Below, in pieces: positions 36,334 through 45,264 of a DNA stretch of 64,000 nt. The stretch spans positions 1,302,001 to 1,366,000 of the forward strand of contig NZ_FNVQ01000001.1 of NCBI RefSeq assembly GCF_900108065.1, read 5' to 3'. Origin of the DNA: Marinobacterium lutimaris (GTDB lineage Bacteria; Pseudomonadota; Gammaproteobacteria; Pseudomonadales; Balneatricaceae). The stretch's first letter is position 1. Each line of letters begins with the position of its first letter. The notes beneath the pieces were generated by a model. That model saw only the letters and a program-made list of their open reading frames with translations. It ran no database searches and was not told the DNA's origin. The position numbers and the translations under genes are program-made.

Positions 36334-38411
36334 GGGGCGGCGTCTCCATCCGGCCGGCAGCTTCGCTGCGAAACGGCGTAGTCTGCAGCACTCAGCGCGC
36401 GGTGCTGAGTGGGTGTATAAACCGCTTCATAGCGACGAATAACGCCATTCACGGGCGGCAGCTCCTCAAGCTGGCTGATCAGGTTTTCACGGCTCAAGGG
36501 AAGCTCCTTGCTCACAAGCTGCTCCACCGATTTTGCCAGCAAAAGCGCCGCATCGTAACCACGGGCCAGGGCTGCTGGTATTTGGGGGGCCGCACCGTAA
36601 TGTTCGATGTAATGCTGCTCCAACTGATCGTAGGCGCTTTGATCAAACCTTGTTCGCAGGCACTCCAGTGGCGCCTCCAGCGCAGGGCTGGTTTGCCATA
36701 GTGAGAGTATCGGCTGATTAGCATCCAGCGCCGCCAGTTGCTCCAGCGCCAGCGACTGCTCAGCGCGGCCCAGCGCCACCACAGAATAGTCACTGTTGTT
36801 CAGTAAGGTCTGCAGCTGCTCGCGGTCGATTTGCGTATCACCCAGGTTCACCGTGACCACGCCACCAAGCATAAGGTTTTGCTTACGCAGCTCCCGCTGC
36901 AGCTGCTCGGTCAGTTCAGCGCCGGCGGTGCTGTTTTCGGTGATCAGCCCCACCCGTCTGGCATCTTTGCCAACAGCCGTTGCAGCGATACGTTCAGCCA
37001 GATGATCGCTGGACATCCCAATCGAAAAAACACTGGCGTGGTCGCCCTGCTCAAACAAACGCGCTTCAACGACCCAGGGTAGCAGCACTGGTATCCCCAC
37101 CTCGTCGATCAACGGTAACTGCTCCCTTAGCGTTGCGACACTGGTGCCCCCAAGTGCGGCGATAACCCGCGGGTTAGCGGCGAAGTTTTCCATATTGCGC
37201 CGTGCTCGGCTGGGCTGGCCGCTGTTATTCATAGCGACTGACGCAAGCTCCGGCACGCTTTGCAATGCAAGCTCAACTCCTCGCTTTATCTCAATCCCCA
37301 CCTGGCCGCTGGCAAGGCTCAGGTCCATATCGATACCCACCAACCTAACCTCGTCTCCGGCATAACGCTGGCGTAGATACTCATCGCTGGGCGCGATCAG
37401 ATCCGCACCGATCACTGGCTCGAACCGCTCTACCAGTGGCCGGAGCTGGTCACGAAAGCTCTGTCGCTGAGCCTCGTTCAGCCGCTCGATGCTGACGCCC
37501 GACTCGGCTATCTGCTGCAGTATGTCCTGCTCGCGGCGCTCGGTCTCATCGCGCTGCCACACGGTCTGTTCACGGGCGCTATCGATCAGCAGGCGTTGCA
37601 AACTTGCCGGCAACCGAGCGAAGCTCGATTCGCTGACCGATAAAACGTAGGCGAGATAGGCATGAGATGAAAGGATCAGGTGACTCTGTTCTTTGTGAAT
37701 CCCCACGGCGACGATGGCCGCCAGCGGGTTTTCCTGGCCATCGACAACGCCATCACGCAACGCCGCGGGCACCTGGTGAAAATCGATCGGCACCGCCTCT
37801 GCGCCAAGCATCTCGAACTGCTCCTTCAGCAGTCGGCTTTTCATCACCCTAAAGCGCTTGCCGACGAACTGCTCAGGTGTCAGCAACGCCTCGTTGGCGG
37901 TAAACTGCTTGAACCCGTTGCCCCAGAAGGTCAGGCCCACCAGGCCGATGCGCGCCATCCTGCCCAGCAGGAGATTACCCGGCTCACCATCAAGCAGCGC
38001 ATAGACATCATCCTGGGAGGGAAAATAGAACGGCAGGTCGGCATACTGCATCTCCGGCAGCGAGATGCTTAGCTTGGCCGTGGGCGTGAGCACCATATCC
38101 AGATCGCCACTGCGCGCCATCTCCAGCATATGGTGGTCATTACCCAGTGCCTGGTTGGGGTAGAGATCTATCAGCAGACGGCCGTCAGAGACGGTTTTTA
38201 CCTGCTCTGCCAACCGCAATGCCGCAGCATGCATGACGCTGCCTTCAGGCATGTTGTAGCCAAGACGCAGATGGTACTGCATCGGCGTGGAGCGGGTCTC
38301 ATCAGCTTCGGTGAGGGCCTGGCCTGAACCGGTGGGCCAGAGGATGAGTGCGCCAAGGCCAAGCAGTATCAGACTGCCGGTAAGCCAGAGCAGCAATCGG
38401 TTTAATGGCAT
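36330..38411 (-). CDS. Double periplasmic receptor: DctP-like plus LivK-like domains
   Basis: A 693-residue protein with one N-terminal hydrophobic anchor or signal (LLLWLTGSLILLGLGALILW). Residues about 45-345 match the TRAP receptor DctP fold (LRLGYNMPEGSVMHAAALRL, KRFRVMKSRLLKEQFEMLGA, DGQENPLAAI). Residues about 350-680 match the ABC amino-acid receptor fold of LivK type (VRLVGIDMDLSLASGQVGIE, VIAALGGTSVATLREQLPLI). Two ligand-binding folds in one chain are rare. No transporter genes are nearby, but a GGDEF-EAL gene overlaps it by 4 bp, so it is probably a sensor that hands its signal to that enzyme rather than a transport receptor. The N-terminal helix is not followed by an obvious cleavage site. 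Confidence 0.8.
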   Translation of the reverse strand: MPLNRLLLWLTGSLILLGLGALILWPTGSGQALTEADETRSTPMQYHLRLGYNMPEGSVMHAAALRLAEQVKTVSDGRLLIDLYPNQALGNDHHMLEMARSGDLDMVLTPTAKLSISLPEMQYADLPFYFPSQDDVYALLDGEPGNLLLGRMARIGLVGLTFWGNGFKQFTANEALLTPEQFVGKRFRVMKSRLLKEQFEMLGAEAVPIDFHQVPAALRDGVVDGQENPLAAIVAVGIHKEQSHLILSSHAYLAYVLSVSESSFARLPASLQRLLIDSAREQTVWQRDETERREQDILQQIAESGVSIERLNEAQRQSFRDQLRPLVERFEPVIGADLIAPSDEYLRQRYAGDEVRLVGIDMDLSLASGQVGIEIKRGVELALQSVPELASVAMNNSGQPSRARRNMENFAANPRVIAALGGTSVATLREQLPLIDEVGIPVLLPWVVEARLFEQGDHASVFSIGMSSDHLAERIAATAVGKDARRVGLITENSTAGAELTEQLQRELRKQNLMLGGVVTVNLGDTQIDREQLQTLLNNSDYSVVALGRAEQSLALEQLAALDANQPILSLWQTSPALEAPLECLRTRFDQSAYDQLEQHYIEHYGAAPQIPAALARGYDAALLLAKSVEQLVSKELPLSRENLISQLEELPPVNGVIRRYEAVYTPTQHRALSAADYAVSQRSCRPDGDAAP

Positions 38412-38525
38412 AGCTGGGGATCCGCCAAAATAAGAACGATCTAATATATATAATGGGGGTCAAGACTAACATCCCTGTAAGATATAGGAATGTCCGAGAT
38501 CAGCTTATTGGACGACGCCCTTATA

Positions 38526-40448
38526 TCAGCCCCAGTGCTCCTCCTCATCGCTGAGTGAAAAGCGGGTATCACGGCCATCGGCGCCTAGCTGCCACACCTC
38601 CTCCGGCTCACCATCGGCGGCAAAACGCACCAGCCCCATGCCGGAGCGATTCACCAGGCGGCAACCCTCATCCGCTCCTTCGGGCCTTCTCGGCGATACT
38701 CTCATGCGACGCCTGCGGGTAAACCAGTTAAGCGGCGACCAGGGCGCATAAAGCCAGCGGTTAAGGCGATCAAATACCTTAAGCAGACGGTCCGGAAATT
38801 CGTTTTTCAAACCGCTGCTGGTGATCTGCCAGATTTTTGGGCCACCCTTGCGAAAGCGGATCTCGATATCGTAGACAAAGGAGTAGTGCACATCGCCCGA
38901 AAGAATGACGAAGTGCTTGGGCGTGCGGGTATGGCGGAAGATATTGAGCATCACGTTGGCAGCCCCTGGGTGGGCCATCCAGTTTTCCGCATCCACCATC
39001 AGCGGATGACCAAACCAGGTAAACACCTTCTGCACGGTTTCGATCAATTTCACACCGAATACCGGGGCCGCCGACACCAGCACCACCGCCTCCCGGTCCA
39101 GCAGTTGCTGCTGCAGCTCGGTCAGCGCCTCCCAGTCCATCAGCCCCGAGGGACTCGCCAGGTTGCTCTCCGCTCGCCAGCGCCGGGTGCGGGTATCGAG
39201 CACCAGCACCGCCGGATCCATTGGGATCAGGTAATCCCAGCCCTCAAAGCGGGTCAACGTCTCGATCAGCTCGTCATGAGGGCCCGGTCTTCGATCGCCT
39301 AACCATCGTTCCACCGACTCACCGAGATCTTTCTTCAGCGGGCCAGGGTTGTTGCCCAGCCCCTGACACAACAGGTAGGCGATCAGGGCGTTGCCGATAA
39401 TCCGCCGCGAAAACGGATGGCCATAGGCGGATACCTCCCAGGCGGCAGAAAGGTTCCAGTCATCGGTGACATCATGATCGTCAAAGATCATGTAGGTGGG
39501 CAGATGGGCCATCACCCGTCTTACCCGGGGTAGCTGCTCGCGGAAGGCATCGATCACCTCTCGCTCCTGGTAATAGAGCGTCCTCTGCTGGTCATCAAGC
39601 CCATCCGGCAACGCCAGTTTCAGTTCGCTCCAGGCACAGGGCGACCAGGCCAGGCAGTAGGCGGCGATCATCTCGGCAAAGCTGATCAGATGGTTGTGCG
39701 CATTATCGGAGGTAAAGATCGGTTTCTTCACGCCGCTGAACAACGACCTGCGTGCGGTCTCCCCTGTTTTGCCTTCGGGCAGCAGGCGTTCGCGCTGGTA
39801 ATAACAATGCTCGCTGCTGATCAGCTCTGAAGTATCCGCCACGCAGGCGTCTACAAATTGCTCATGCCAGAGCCCCAGGCGGTCGGATAGCTCATGACAG
39901 GCCACCAGCATGGGACCGGCGACGTCGTCGGCATAGATCTGATCGCCGCTAAGCATCATTACTGCCGGCCAACTCTCAGGTTCGTTGCGGTGCTGTTCCA
40001 GCCAGGTATCGGCGCGGGCCATGCCATCTGCGCCCGGATGATGAGGTTTACGGCAGGAACCGTGAAAGATCGCGCCCAGCCTTGATTTAACCTGAAACGA
40101 GGGAAGAGACTCGCCGGGATAAAGCAGCTCAGGGCCCCACTCCGCCAGAGAAACCCATCGATCCGCATCTTTATAGCTCAGGTCATATTCAATGGAGCTA
40201 TCGAGAGGAAAATCACTATCGGGGGCTATATCGACCAGACGCAGCCAGCAGCGCTCACCAAGAGGCAGGGTCCATACATCCTCGCCACTGAGGTCCCGCT
40301 CCAATAGCGTTTGACCATCGCAGATAAGCTTAAGCCCCAGTGGGACCTCCGCCGTGGTGAGCAACCAGATAACCAGCCGGTCGGATTCGACACGGCGCAG
40401 GATCGGTCCGACCAAAATCGTCGGCAGTTCAGCATTCACATCACTCAT
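38526..40448 (-). CDS. PhoD-like metallophosphatase
   Basis: A 640-residue protein of the PhoD-like phosphatase group. Metal-binding motifs: HGSCRKPHHPG near 135, MMLSGDQIYADDVAG near 168, YMIFDDHDVTDDW near 323 and VILSGDVHYSFVYDIE near 520. An N-terminal beta-rich domain precedes the catalytic part. No signal peptide is visible, unlike secreted PhoD, so it may be cytoplasmic. The ATG at 40,448 was chosen; a GTG two codons upstream is possible. The substrate is unknown. It is followed by the DOPA-dioxygenase-like gene upstream on the same strand (74 bp). Confidence 0.85.
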   Translation of the reverse strand: MSDVNAELPTILVGPILRRVESDRLVIWLLTTAEVPLGLKLICDGQTLLERDLSGEDVWTLPLGERCWLRLVDIAPDSDFPLDSSIEYDLSYKDADRWVSLAEWGPELLYPGESLPSFQVKSRLGAIFHGSCRKPHHPGADGMARADTWLEQHRNEPESWPAVMMLSGDQIYADDVAGPMLVACHELSDRLGLWHEQFVDACVADTSELISSEHCYYQRERLLPEGKTGETARRSLFSGVKKPIFTSDNAHNHLISFAEMIAAYCLAWSPCAWSELKLALPDGLDDQQRTLYYQEREVIDAFREQLPRVRRVMAHLPTYMIFDDHDVTDDWNLSAAWEVSAYGHPFSRRIIGNALIAYLLCQGLGNNPGPLKKDLGESVERWLGDRRPGPHDELIETLTRFEGWDYLIPMDPAVLVLDTRTRRWRAESNLASPSGLMDWEALTELQQQLLDREAVVLVSAAPVFGVKLIETVQKVFTWFGHPLMVDAENWMAHPGAANVMLNIFRHTRTPKHFVILSGDVHYSFVYDIEIRFRKGGPKIWQITSSGLKNEFPDRLLKVFDRLNRWLYAPWSPLNWFTRRRRMRVSPRRPEGADEGCRLVNRSGMGLVRFAADGEPEEVWQLGADGRDTRFSLSDEEEHWG

Positions 40449-40522
40449 CGGCACTCAGTATCCAGATACTCCCTGGGTGCCGCTGCGGGAGGCATCCCCT
40501 GACTGTTTTTACCAGTGTTCCT

Positions 40523-40864
40523 TTAGCGGTAGAACTGATCCAGCTTCAGCGGCCTGTCTTCGCCAAGCCAGATCGCACGGTCGCGATGATCCCGCAGATC
40601 ATCACCCGTATCAGGATGTACGAACACATTGAGCCCCTTTCGGTTCAATGTCAGCCAACCAATAACCTCTCCAATCAGGCTGGTGGCGACGGTCAGCTGG
40701 CAGCTCCAGTCGGGGTGAGGGCCCACCGGTTTCTGGTGCATACGCCCCATGGGGATGCCAAATATTGCTACAGCCCCCTCGCAGAGTTCGCGGGCCTGCT
40801 CAAAGCTGTCTGCGTCGTAGTAAACGTGCGCGTGGTAAGAACGGATTACGGGCATTTCTGACAT
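40523..40864 (-). CDS. DOPA 4,5-dioxygenase family protein
   Basis: A 113-residue small protein of the DOPA 4,5-dioxygenase-like family. It shows the family's His motifs RSYHAHVYYD (residue about 10), GPHPDWSCQL (about 50) and NVFVHPDTGDDLRDH (about 80). The ATG at 40,864 follows a clear GGAGTTAAT ribosome site. Most bacterial members have no proven substrate; ring cleavage of a catechol is the family reaction. Divergent from the YhiN gene, about 90 bp apart. Confidence 0.85.
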   Translation of the reverse strand: MSEMPVIRSYHAHVYYDADSFEQARELCEGAVAIFGIPMGRMHQKPVGPHPDWSCQLTVATSLIGEVIGWLTLNRKGLNVFVHPDTGDDLRDHRDRAIWLGEDRPLKLDQFYR

Positions 40865-40955
40865 ATTAACTCCTTGCATTACCCCGGGGATCTTACCTGA
40901 ATCAGCCGATGAACGTGGTAAACTGCGCCCTTTTCAACCGGATGCGGGAAATTCA

Positions 40956-42134
40956 GTGCAGCAATTCGACGTGATTATTATCGGCGGTGGCGCCTCGGGG
41001 CTAATGTGTGCAGCAGTGGCTGGCTACCGTGGACGTTCGGTGCTGGTTATCGAGCACACCCGCAAGCTCGGGCGCAAGATCCTGATGTCCGGCGGCGGTC
41101 GCTGTAATTTCACCAATATCCATAACAGCGCTGCGAACTTTCTCTCGGGAAACCCGCACTTCAGCAAATCAGCCCTGAGCCGCTACCCGGCCGCCCAGTT
41201 TATCGAACTGGTGGAGCGTCACGGCGTTGAGTTTCATGAGAAGACCCTGGGCCAGCTGTTCTGTAACGAATCCAGCAAGGAGATCCTGCAGCTGCTGCTC
41301 ACCGAGTGTGAGTGGGCCGGCGTGCAGCTGGTCACCGATACCCGGGTTGAAAGCGTTGAAGCACTGGAAAAAGGGTTTCATCTGAGCACCAGTGGCGGTG
41401 AACTCCAGTGTGAAAGCCTGGTGATCGCCACCGGCGGCCTGTCGATCCCCAATGGCGGTGCTACCGGTTTCGCCTACGATATCGCGCGCCAGTTCGGACT
41501 CAGCGTTGGGGAGGTCCGCGCCGCGCTGGTGCCCTTCACGCTGCAGCCCTATGACCTTGAGTACCTGAAGCCGCTTTCCGGTATCTCTCATGATGTCAGC
41601 GTCAGCTGCAACGGCGCCACCTTCCGCGAAGCGATGCTGTTCACCCATCGTGGCCTCAGCGGCCCGGCGATGCTGCAGATCTCCTCCTACTGGAACCCAG
41701 GAGACACCATCGAGATTAATCTCTTCCCCAATCTGGACCTGTTTGAGTGGCTGAAGCAGCAGCGTAATGACCATCCCAAGTCGGAGTTGCTGACACAGAT
41801 GTCACACCTGATGAGCAAGCGTATGGCCCAGGCACTCTGCGAGCACTGGAAGTTCAGCGGCCATATGGCAGACCTTGGCAACAAACGCCTGGAAGAGATC
41901 GCCCAACAGTTGCACCACTGGACCATCAAACCCGGCGGCACCGAGGGCTATCGCACCGCGGAAGTCACCCTCGGCGGTATCGATACCGATGGTGTCTCAT
42001 CGAAAACCATGGAAGCCAAAACCCAACCGGGCCTGTTCTTTATCGGCGAGTGTCTCGATGTAACCGGCCACCTGGGCGGACATAACTTCCAGTGGGCCTG
42101 GGCATCCGGTGTGGCGGCTGGGCAGGTGGTTTAA
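40956..42134 (+). CDS. YhiN/HI0933-family flavoprotein
   Basis: A 392-residue NAD(P)/FAD-dependent oxidoreductase-like protein. The dinucleotide-binding loop is DVIIIGGGASGLMCAAVAGY at the N-terminus, and the family hallmark GRKILMSGGGRCNFTN starts near residue 38. The C-terminus has FIGECLDVTGHLGGHNFQWA, another HI0933 signature. Start is GTG at 40,956. The function of this widespread family is not established. It ends in a long two-way terminator shared with the convergent TRAP permease gene. Confidence 0.88.
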   Translation: MQQFDVIIIGGGASGLMCAAVAGYRGRSVLVIEHTRKLGRKILMSGGGRCNFTNIHNSAANFLSGNPHFSKSALSRYPAAQFIELVERHGVEFHEKTLGQLFCNESSKEILQLLLTECEWAGVQLVTDTRVESVEALEKGFHLSTSGGELQCESLVIATGGLSIPNGGATGFAYDIARQFGLSVGEVRAALVPFTLQPYDLEYLKPLSGISHDVSVSCNGATFREAMLFTHRGLSGPAMLQISSYWNPGDTIEINLFPNLDLFEWLKQQRNDHPKSELLTQMSHLMSKRMAQALCEHWKFSGHMADLGNKRLEEIAQQLHHWTIKPGGTEGYRTAEVTLGGIDTDGVSSKTMEAKTQPGLFFIGECLDVTGHLGGHNFQWAWASGVAAGQVV

Positions 42135-42150
42135 CCCTGCTCTACCGCTT

Positions 42151-42197
42151 GATACAAAAAAGGCCGATGGCGTAACACCATCGGCCTTTTTTGTATC
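42151..42197. terminator. Bidirectional terminator between yhiN-like and TRAP permease genes
   Basis: A perfect 20-bp inverted repeat (arms 42,151-42,170 and 42,178-42,197) around a 7-nt loop. The stem core is GGCCGATGG/CCATCGGCC with A- and T-runs on either side, so it can stop transcripts from both convergent genes. Confidence 0.92.
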
Positions 42198-42204
42198 GCC
42201 AGAC

Positions 42205-44148
42205 TTAATCCGTGGCGAGGCTGGTACGCTGCGTACAGCGATGTTCCAGATGCCCCTGGACCAGCATCGCGACCAGGATAACCATCCCTGTACCACGAGC
42301 AGCCAATACGAACAGATCGGTATTGGTCGCCAGTTCCGGCCAGGCGATCAGCACCGCTGCCACCACATAAAGCGAGCGCTGAGCTGTGCTGAGCGTACTG
42401 CCTAACCAACCCGAGAATCCCACCCCCATGGAGAAGGTCGCCAGGGTGGTCAGTGCGATCGCAACGGCAATGCTGATGCCATCGCCAATCAGCAGGATCC
42501 CCGGCATGGTGACGAACAGGAAAGGGATCAGCAGTTTTACAAAGCCAAGACGCATTGCCTCCACGGCAGTCTCGTTTGGTTTGGCGCCGGAGATGGTCGA
42601 TGCCGCATAGGCCGCCAGTGCCACCGGTGGTGTAATCGCCGAAACCAGGCCGAAGTAGAAGATGAACATATGGGCGGACAGCACGTTCATGCCCAGCTGA
42701 GTCATCGCCGGCGCTACCAGCACCGCCAGCAGCAGGTACGCCGCCGAGGTGGGCAGACCCATGCCGAGAATAAACGATGCCAGCGCGGTCAACAGCAGCA
42801 CCGCCCAGAGGTTTCCGCCACCGATCTCGATAATCAGGCCCGAAACCATCAGCCCCATACCGGTGAGGTTAAGGATGCCGATGATTACACCCGCAGAGGC
42901 CACCGCCGCTACGATCGGCAGCGTATTGATCAGCGTATCCTTACAGCACTCCACCAGATCCACAGGGCCGACACGGGTCAGCTTGCTCCAGGGGCTGATC
43001 AACAGGCCGACGACGATACCGAGCACCGCCGCCTGGGTCGGCGACTTACCGGCGATCATCAGGCCGATCAGCGCAATCAACGGCGCCAGCAGATAACCAC
43101 GGCTACGCAGCGTCTCGCCCAGCAGTTTCAGGCCGGCTGCAGTATCACGTTCCAGCCCCAGGCGCCCCGCTTCCAGTCGTACCGCCAACATCAATGCGAA
43201 GAGATAAAGCAATGCCGGCACCAGCGCCGCCAGCGCGACCTCGGCGTAGGGAATACCGATCATCTCTGCCATCAGGAAGGCCGCAGCGCCCATCACCGGC
43301 GGCATAATCTGCCCCGCGGAGGATGCCGCCGCTTCAATGGCGCCAGCCAGCTTCGGGCTGTAACCCACCTTTTTCATCAGCGGAATGGTAAAGGTGCCGG
43401 TGGTGACCACGTTCGCCACTGCACTGCCGTTCAGAGAACCCAGCAAGGCACTGGAGAGCGCGGCTGACAAACCGGGGCCGCCCTGTACACGACCGGTAAG
43501 GCCGCGTGCGATATCGACAAATACCGACCCCGTGCCGATTTTGGTCAGCAGCGTACCAAACAGGCCGAAAAGAAAAATGTATTCAACGGCTACGCCCATG
43601 GGGACGCCATAGACCCCTTCCGTGGACAGCATCAGTGTTGAGGTGAGCCGGTCCAGGCCGTAGCCACCGTGGCCATATTTACCGGGGATCAGGTAACCGA
43701 ACCAGGCGTACAGAAACGCCAGTGCCATCAGCACCACCAGCGCCCAACCCACGGCGATGCGCACGAACAGGAACACCACGCTGATCAGCGCCAGGAAAAC
43801 CCAGGTATCCTCGGGGACCGACATGGCGCCGCGCATGATGATATCCATGTAGCTGTGCCAAAGGTACGGCCCCGGAATCAAAGCGATAAACGCCAGAATA
43901 TAAAGTGGAATCCGTGCCCAGCGCCCCATCTGCAGGGCGTAATAGATTAGACCGGCACAGGCCACCAGGGAGAAAAAGCTCGAGCGCAGCAGCAGCGCGG
44001 TGATACCGCCATAGTAAGCGCCATAAAGCACCAGCGCCGCCACGGCTGTAGCGAGCAGACAAAACAAACCGGAAAATACGCCACGCTCAATGGAGCCCCC
44101 CTGGGGGGACTCCAGCAGCAGGCGCGACAGATTAAACTGCGCCATCAC
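42205..44148 (-). CDS. TAXI-type TRAP transporter fused permease (DctQM)
   Basis: A 647-residue membrane protein with many helices, combining the small (DctQ-like, residues about 30-190) and large (DctM-like) TRAP subunits, as is usual for TAXI transporters. DctM-type motifs include FGLFGTLLTKIGTGSVFVDI, LNGSAVANVVTTGTFTIPLM and GQIMPPVMGAAAFLMAEMIG. It drives sodium- or proton-coupled uptake of an organic acid or amino acid handed over by the binding protein encoded just upstream (9 bp gap). It ends at the bidirectional terminator. Confidence 0.93.
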   Translation of the reverse strand: MMAQFNLSRLLLESPQGGSIERGVFSGLFCLLATAVAALVLYGAYYGGITALLLRSSFFSLVACAGLIYYALQMGRWARIPLYILAFIALIPGPYLWHSYMDIIMRGAMSVPEDTWVFLALISVVFLFVRIAVGWALVVLMALAFLYAWFGYLIPGKYGHGGYGLDRLTSTLMLSTEGVYGVPMGVAVEYIFLFGLFGTLLTKIGTGSVFVDIARGLTGRVQGGPGLSAALSSALLGSLNGSAVANVVTTGTFTIPLMKKVGYSPKLAGAIEAAASSAGQIMPPVMGAAAFLMAEMIGIPYAEVALAALVPALLYLFALMLAVRLEAGRLGLERDTAAGLKLLGETLRSRGYLLAPLIALIGLMIAGKSPTQAAVLGIVVGLLISPWSKLTRVGPVDLVECCKDTLINTLPIVAAVASAGVIIGILNLTGMGLMVSGLIIEIGGGNLWAVLLLTALASFILGMGLPTSAAYLLLAVLVAPAMTQLGMNVLSAHMFIFYFGLVSAITPPVALAAYAASTISGAKPNETAVEAMRLGFVKLLIPFLFVTMPGILLIGDGISIAVAIALTTLATFSMGVGFSGWLGSTLSTAQRSLYVVAAVLIAWPELATNTDLFVLAARGTGMVILVAMLVQGHLEHRCTQRTSLATD

Positions 44149-44157
44149 AGCCCCCTG

Positions 44158-45093
44158 TTATTGAGCTGACTGATCGAAGTACTTCTGTGCACCGGGGTGC
44201 AGCGGGATCGGCGTCTGCGTCGCGGTTTCCGGCTGAATCTCTTTCGCCAGAGGATGCACCTGCTGCAGCTCCTCCAGGTTGGAGAAGATGGCGTTGGTGA
44301 TATCGTAGATTTTGCTCTGATCGGCACTGCCGCTGGCAAACAGGACCGCCGGATCGTTGATCACGCTGACCGCTTCGGTCTGATCGGAATAGGTACCGGC
44401 TTTCAGGGTGTAGGACTGGTAGAACGGATATTTCTCGATCAGGCCAGAGAGGACGTCCGCATCGGCAGAGAGCAGACGCATATCGGTCTGTGAATCCAGG
44501 TCGATCAGAGAGGCGGTCGGCGCACCGGCCAGCACAACTGCGGCATCAACCTGCCCATCGTTCAGCGCTTTGACACCCTCGGTGTAGGAGAGGAAACGCG
44601 GCGTAATATCGTCAAACACGCCATAAGCCTGCAACAAACGGGTCGCCAATACTGCAGCGTTACTTCCCGGCGGGCCGATGCTGACGCGTTTGCCCTTCAG
44701 ATCGTCAAAGGATTCGACACCTGTCCCATCCACGGTAGCAACCTGCAGCACGGCAGGATAGAGATAAGCGATAGCGGCCACATCCAGCGCACCACGCGCC
44801 TCGAACGGGCCTTCGCCATGCTTGGCTTCATAGAGTGTGGAGGAGGATGAGAAACCGAGCTGCATCTGCCCGGCGGCAACACGATGGTTGTTTTCCACCG
44901 ACGCGCCGGTCACTTCAGCGCGGGCGGTCACACCGTCCAGATGCTTGTTGATCACTTCAGAGATACCGGCACCGATCACATAGAAAAGGCCGCCGGTGCC
45001 GCCGGTACCGATAGAGATACGATCATCGGCAGAGACTACGCCTGCTGACAGGCTGAGGGAAAGCACTGTCGCGGTCATTACGCGTTTCAACAT
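44158..45093 (-). CDS. TAXI-family TRAP solute-binding protein
   Basis: A 311-residue periplasmic binding protein. A signal peptide is visible (MLKRVMTATVLSLSLSAGVVSA, cleaved before DDRISI). The TAXI motif ISIGTGGTGGLFYVIGAGIS follows, then LKGKRVSIGPPGSNAAVLAT. The ATG at 45,093 has GGAG seven bases upstream; an in-frame start four codons earlier is less likely. It captures the ligand for the DctQM permease. An 11-bp tandem repeat about 90-110 bp upstream suggests control by an OmpR-type regulator, probably the one at 47,771-48,439. Confidence 0.93.
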   Translation of the reverse strand: MLKRVMTATVLSLSLSAGVVSADDRISIGTGGTGGLFYVIGAGISEVINKHLDGVTARAEVTGASVENNHRVAAGQMQLGFSSSSTLYEAKHGEGPFEARGALDVAAIAYLYPAVLQVATVDGTGVESFDDLKGKRVSIGPPGSNAAVLATRLLQAYGVFDDITPRFLSYTEGVKALNDGQVDAAVVLAGAPTASLIDLDSQTDMRLLSADADVLSGLIEKYPFYQSYTLKAGTYSDQTEAVSVINDPAVLFASGSADQSKIYDITNAIFSNLEELQQVHPLAKEIQPETATQTPIPLHPGAQKYFDQSAQ

Positions 45094-45182
45094 GGTTAGC
45101 TCCAATTTTGCTTATTGTTGTCGCGGGTCTCAAGTCAGAGAACAAGGGGGTATGAGACCCGCGCTCATCAAATTATTGGTGC

Positions 45183-45204
45183 AACCTTTCACGAACCTTT
45201 CACG
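45183..45204. promoter_or_regulatory. Tandem 11-bp repeat upstream of the TAXI binding-protein gene
   Basis: AACCTTTCACG occurs twice with no gap. An 11-bp period is what OmpR/PhoB-type response regulators need to bind head-to-tail on one DNA face. It sits 90-111 bp before the TAXI receptor start. A related TGAAAGGTT occurs upstream of the response regulator gene near 48,494. Confidence 0.55.
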
Positions 45205-45264
45205 GATTATTTAGCGGCGATTTTTTTCTACGCGCTTTTCGGTGGGGGCTTCTGGGTATCGATC

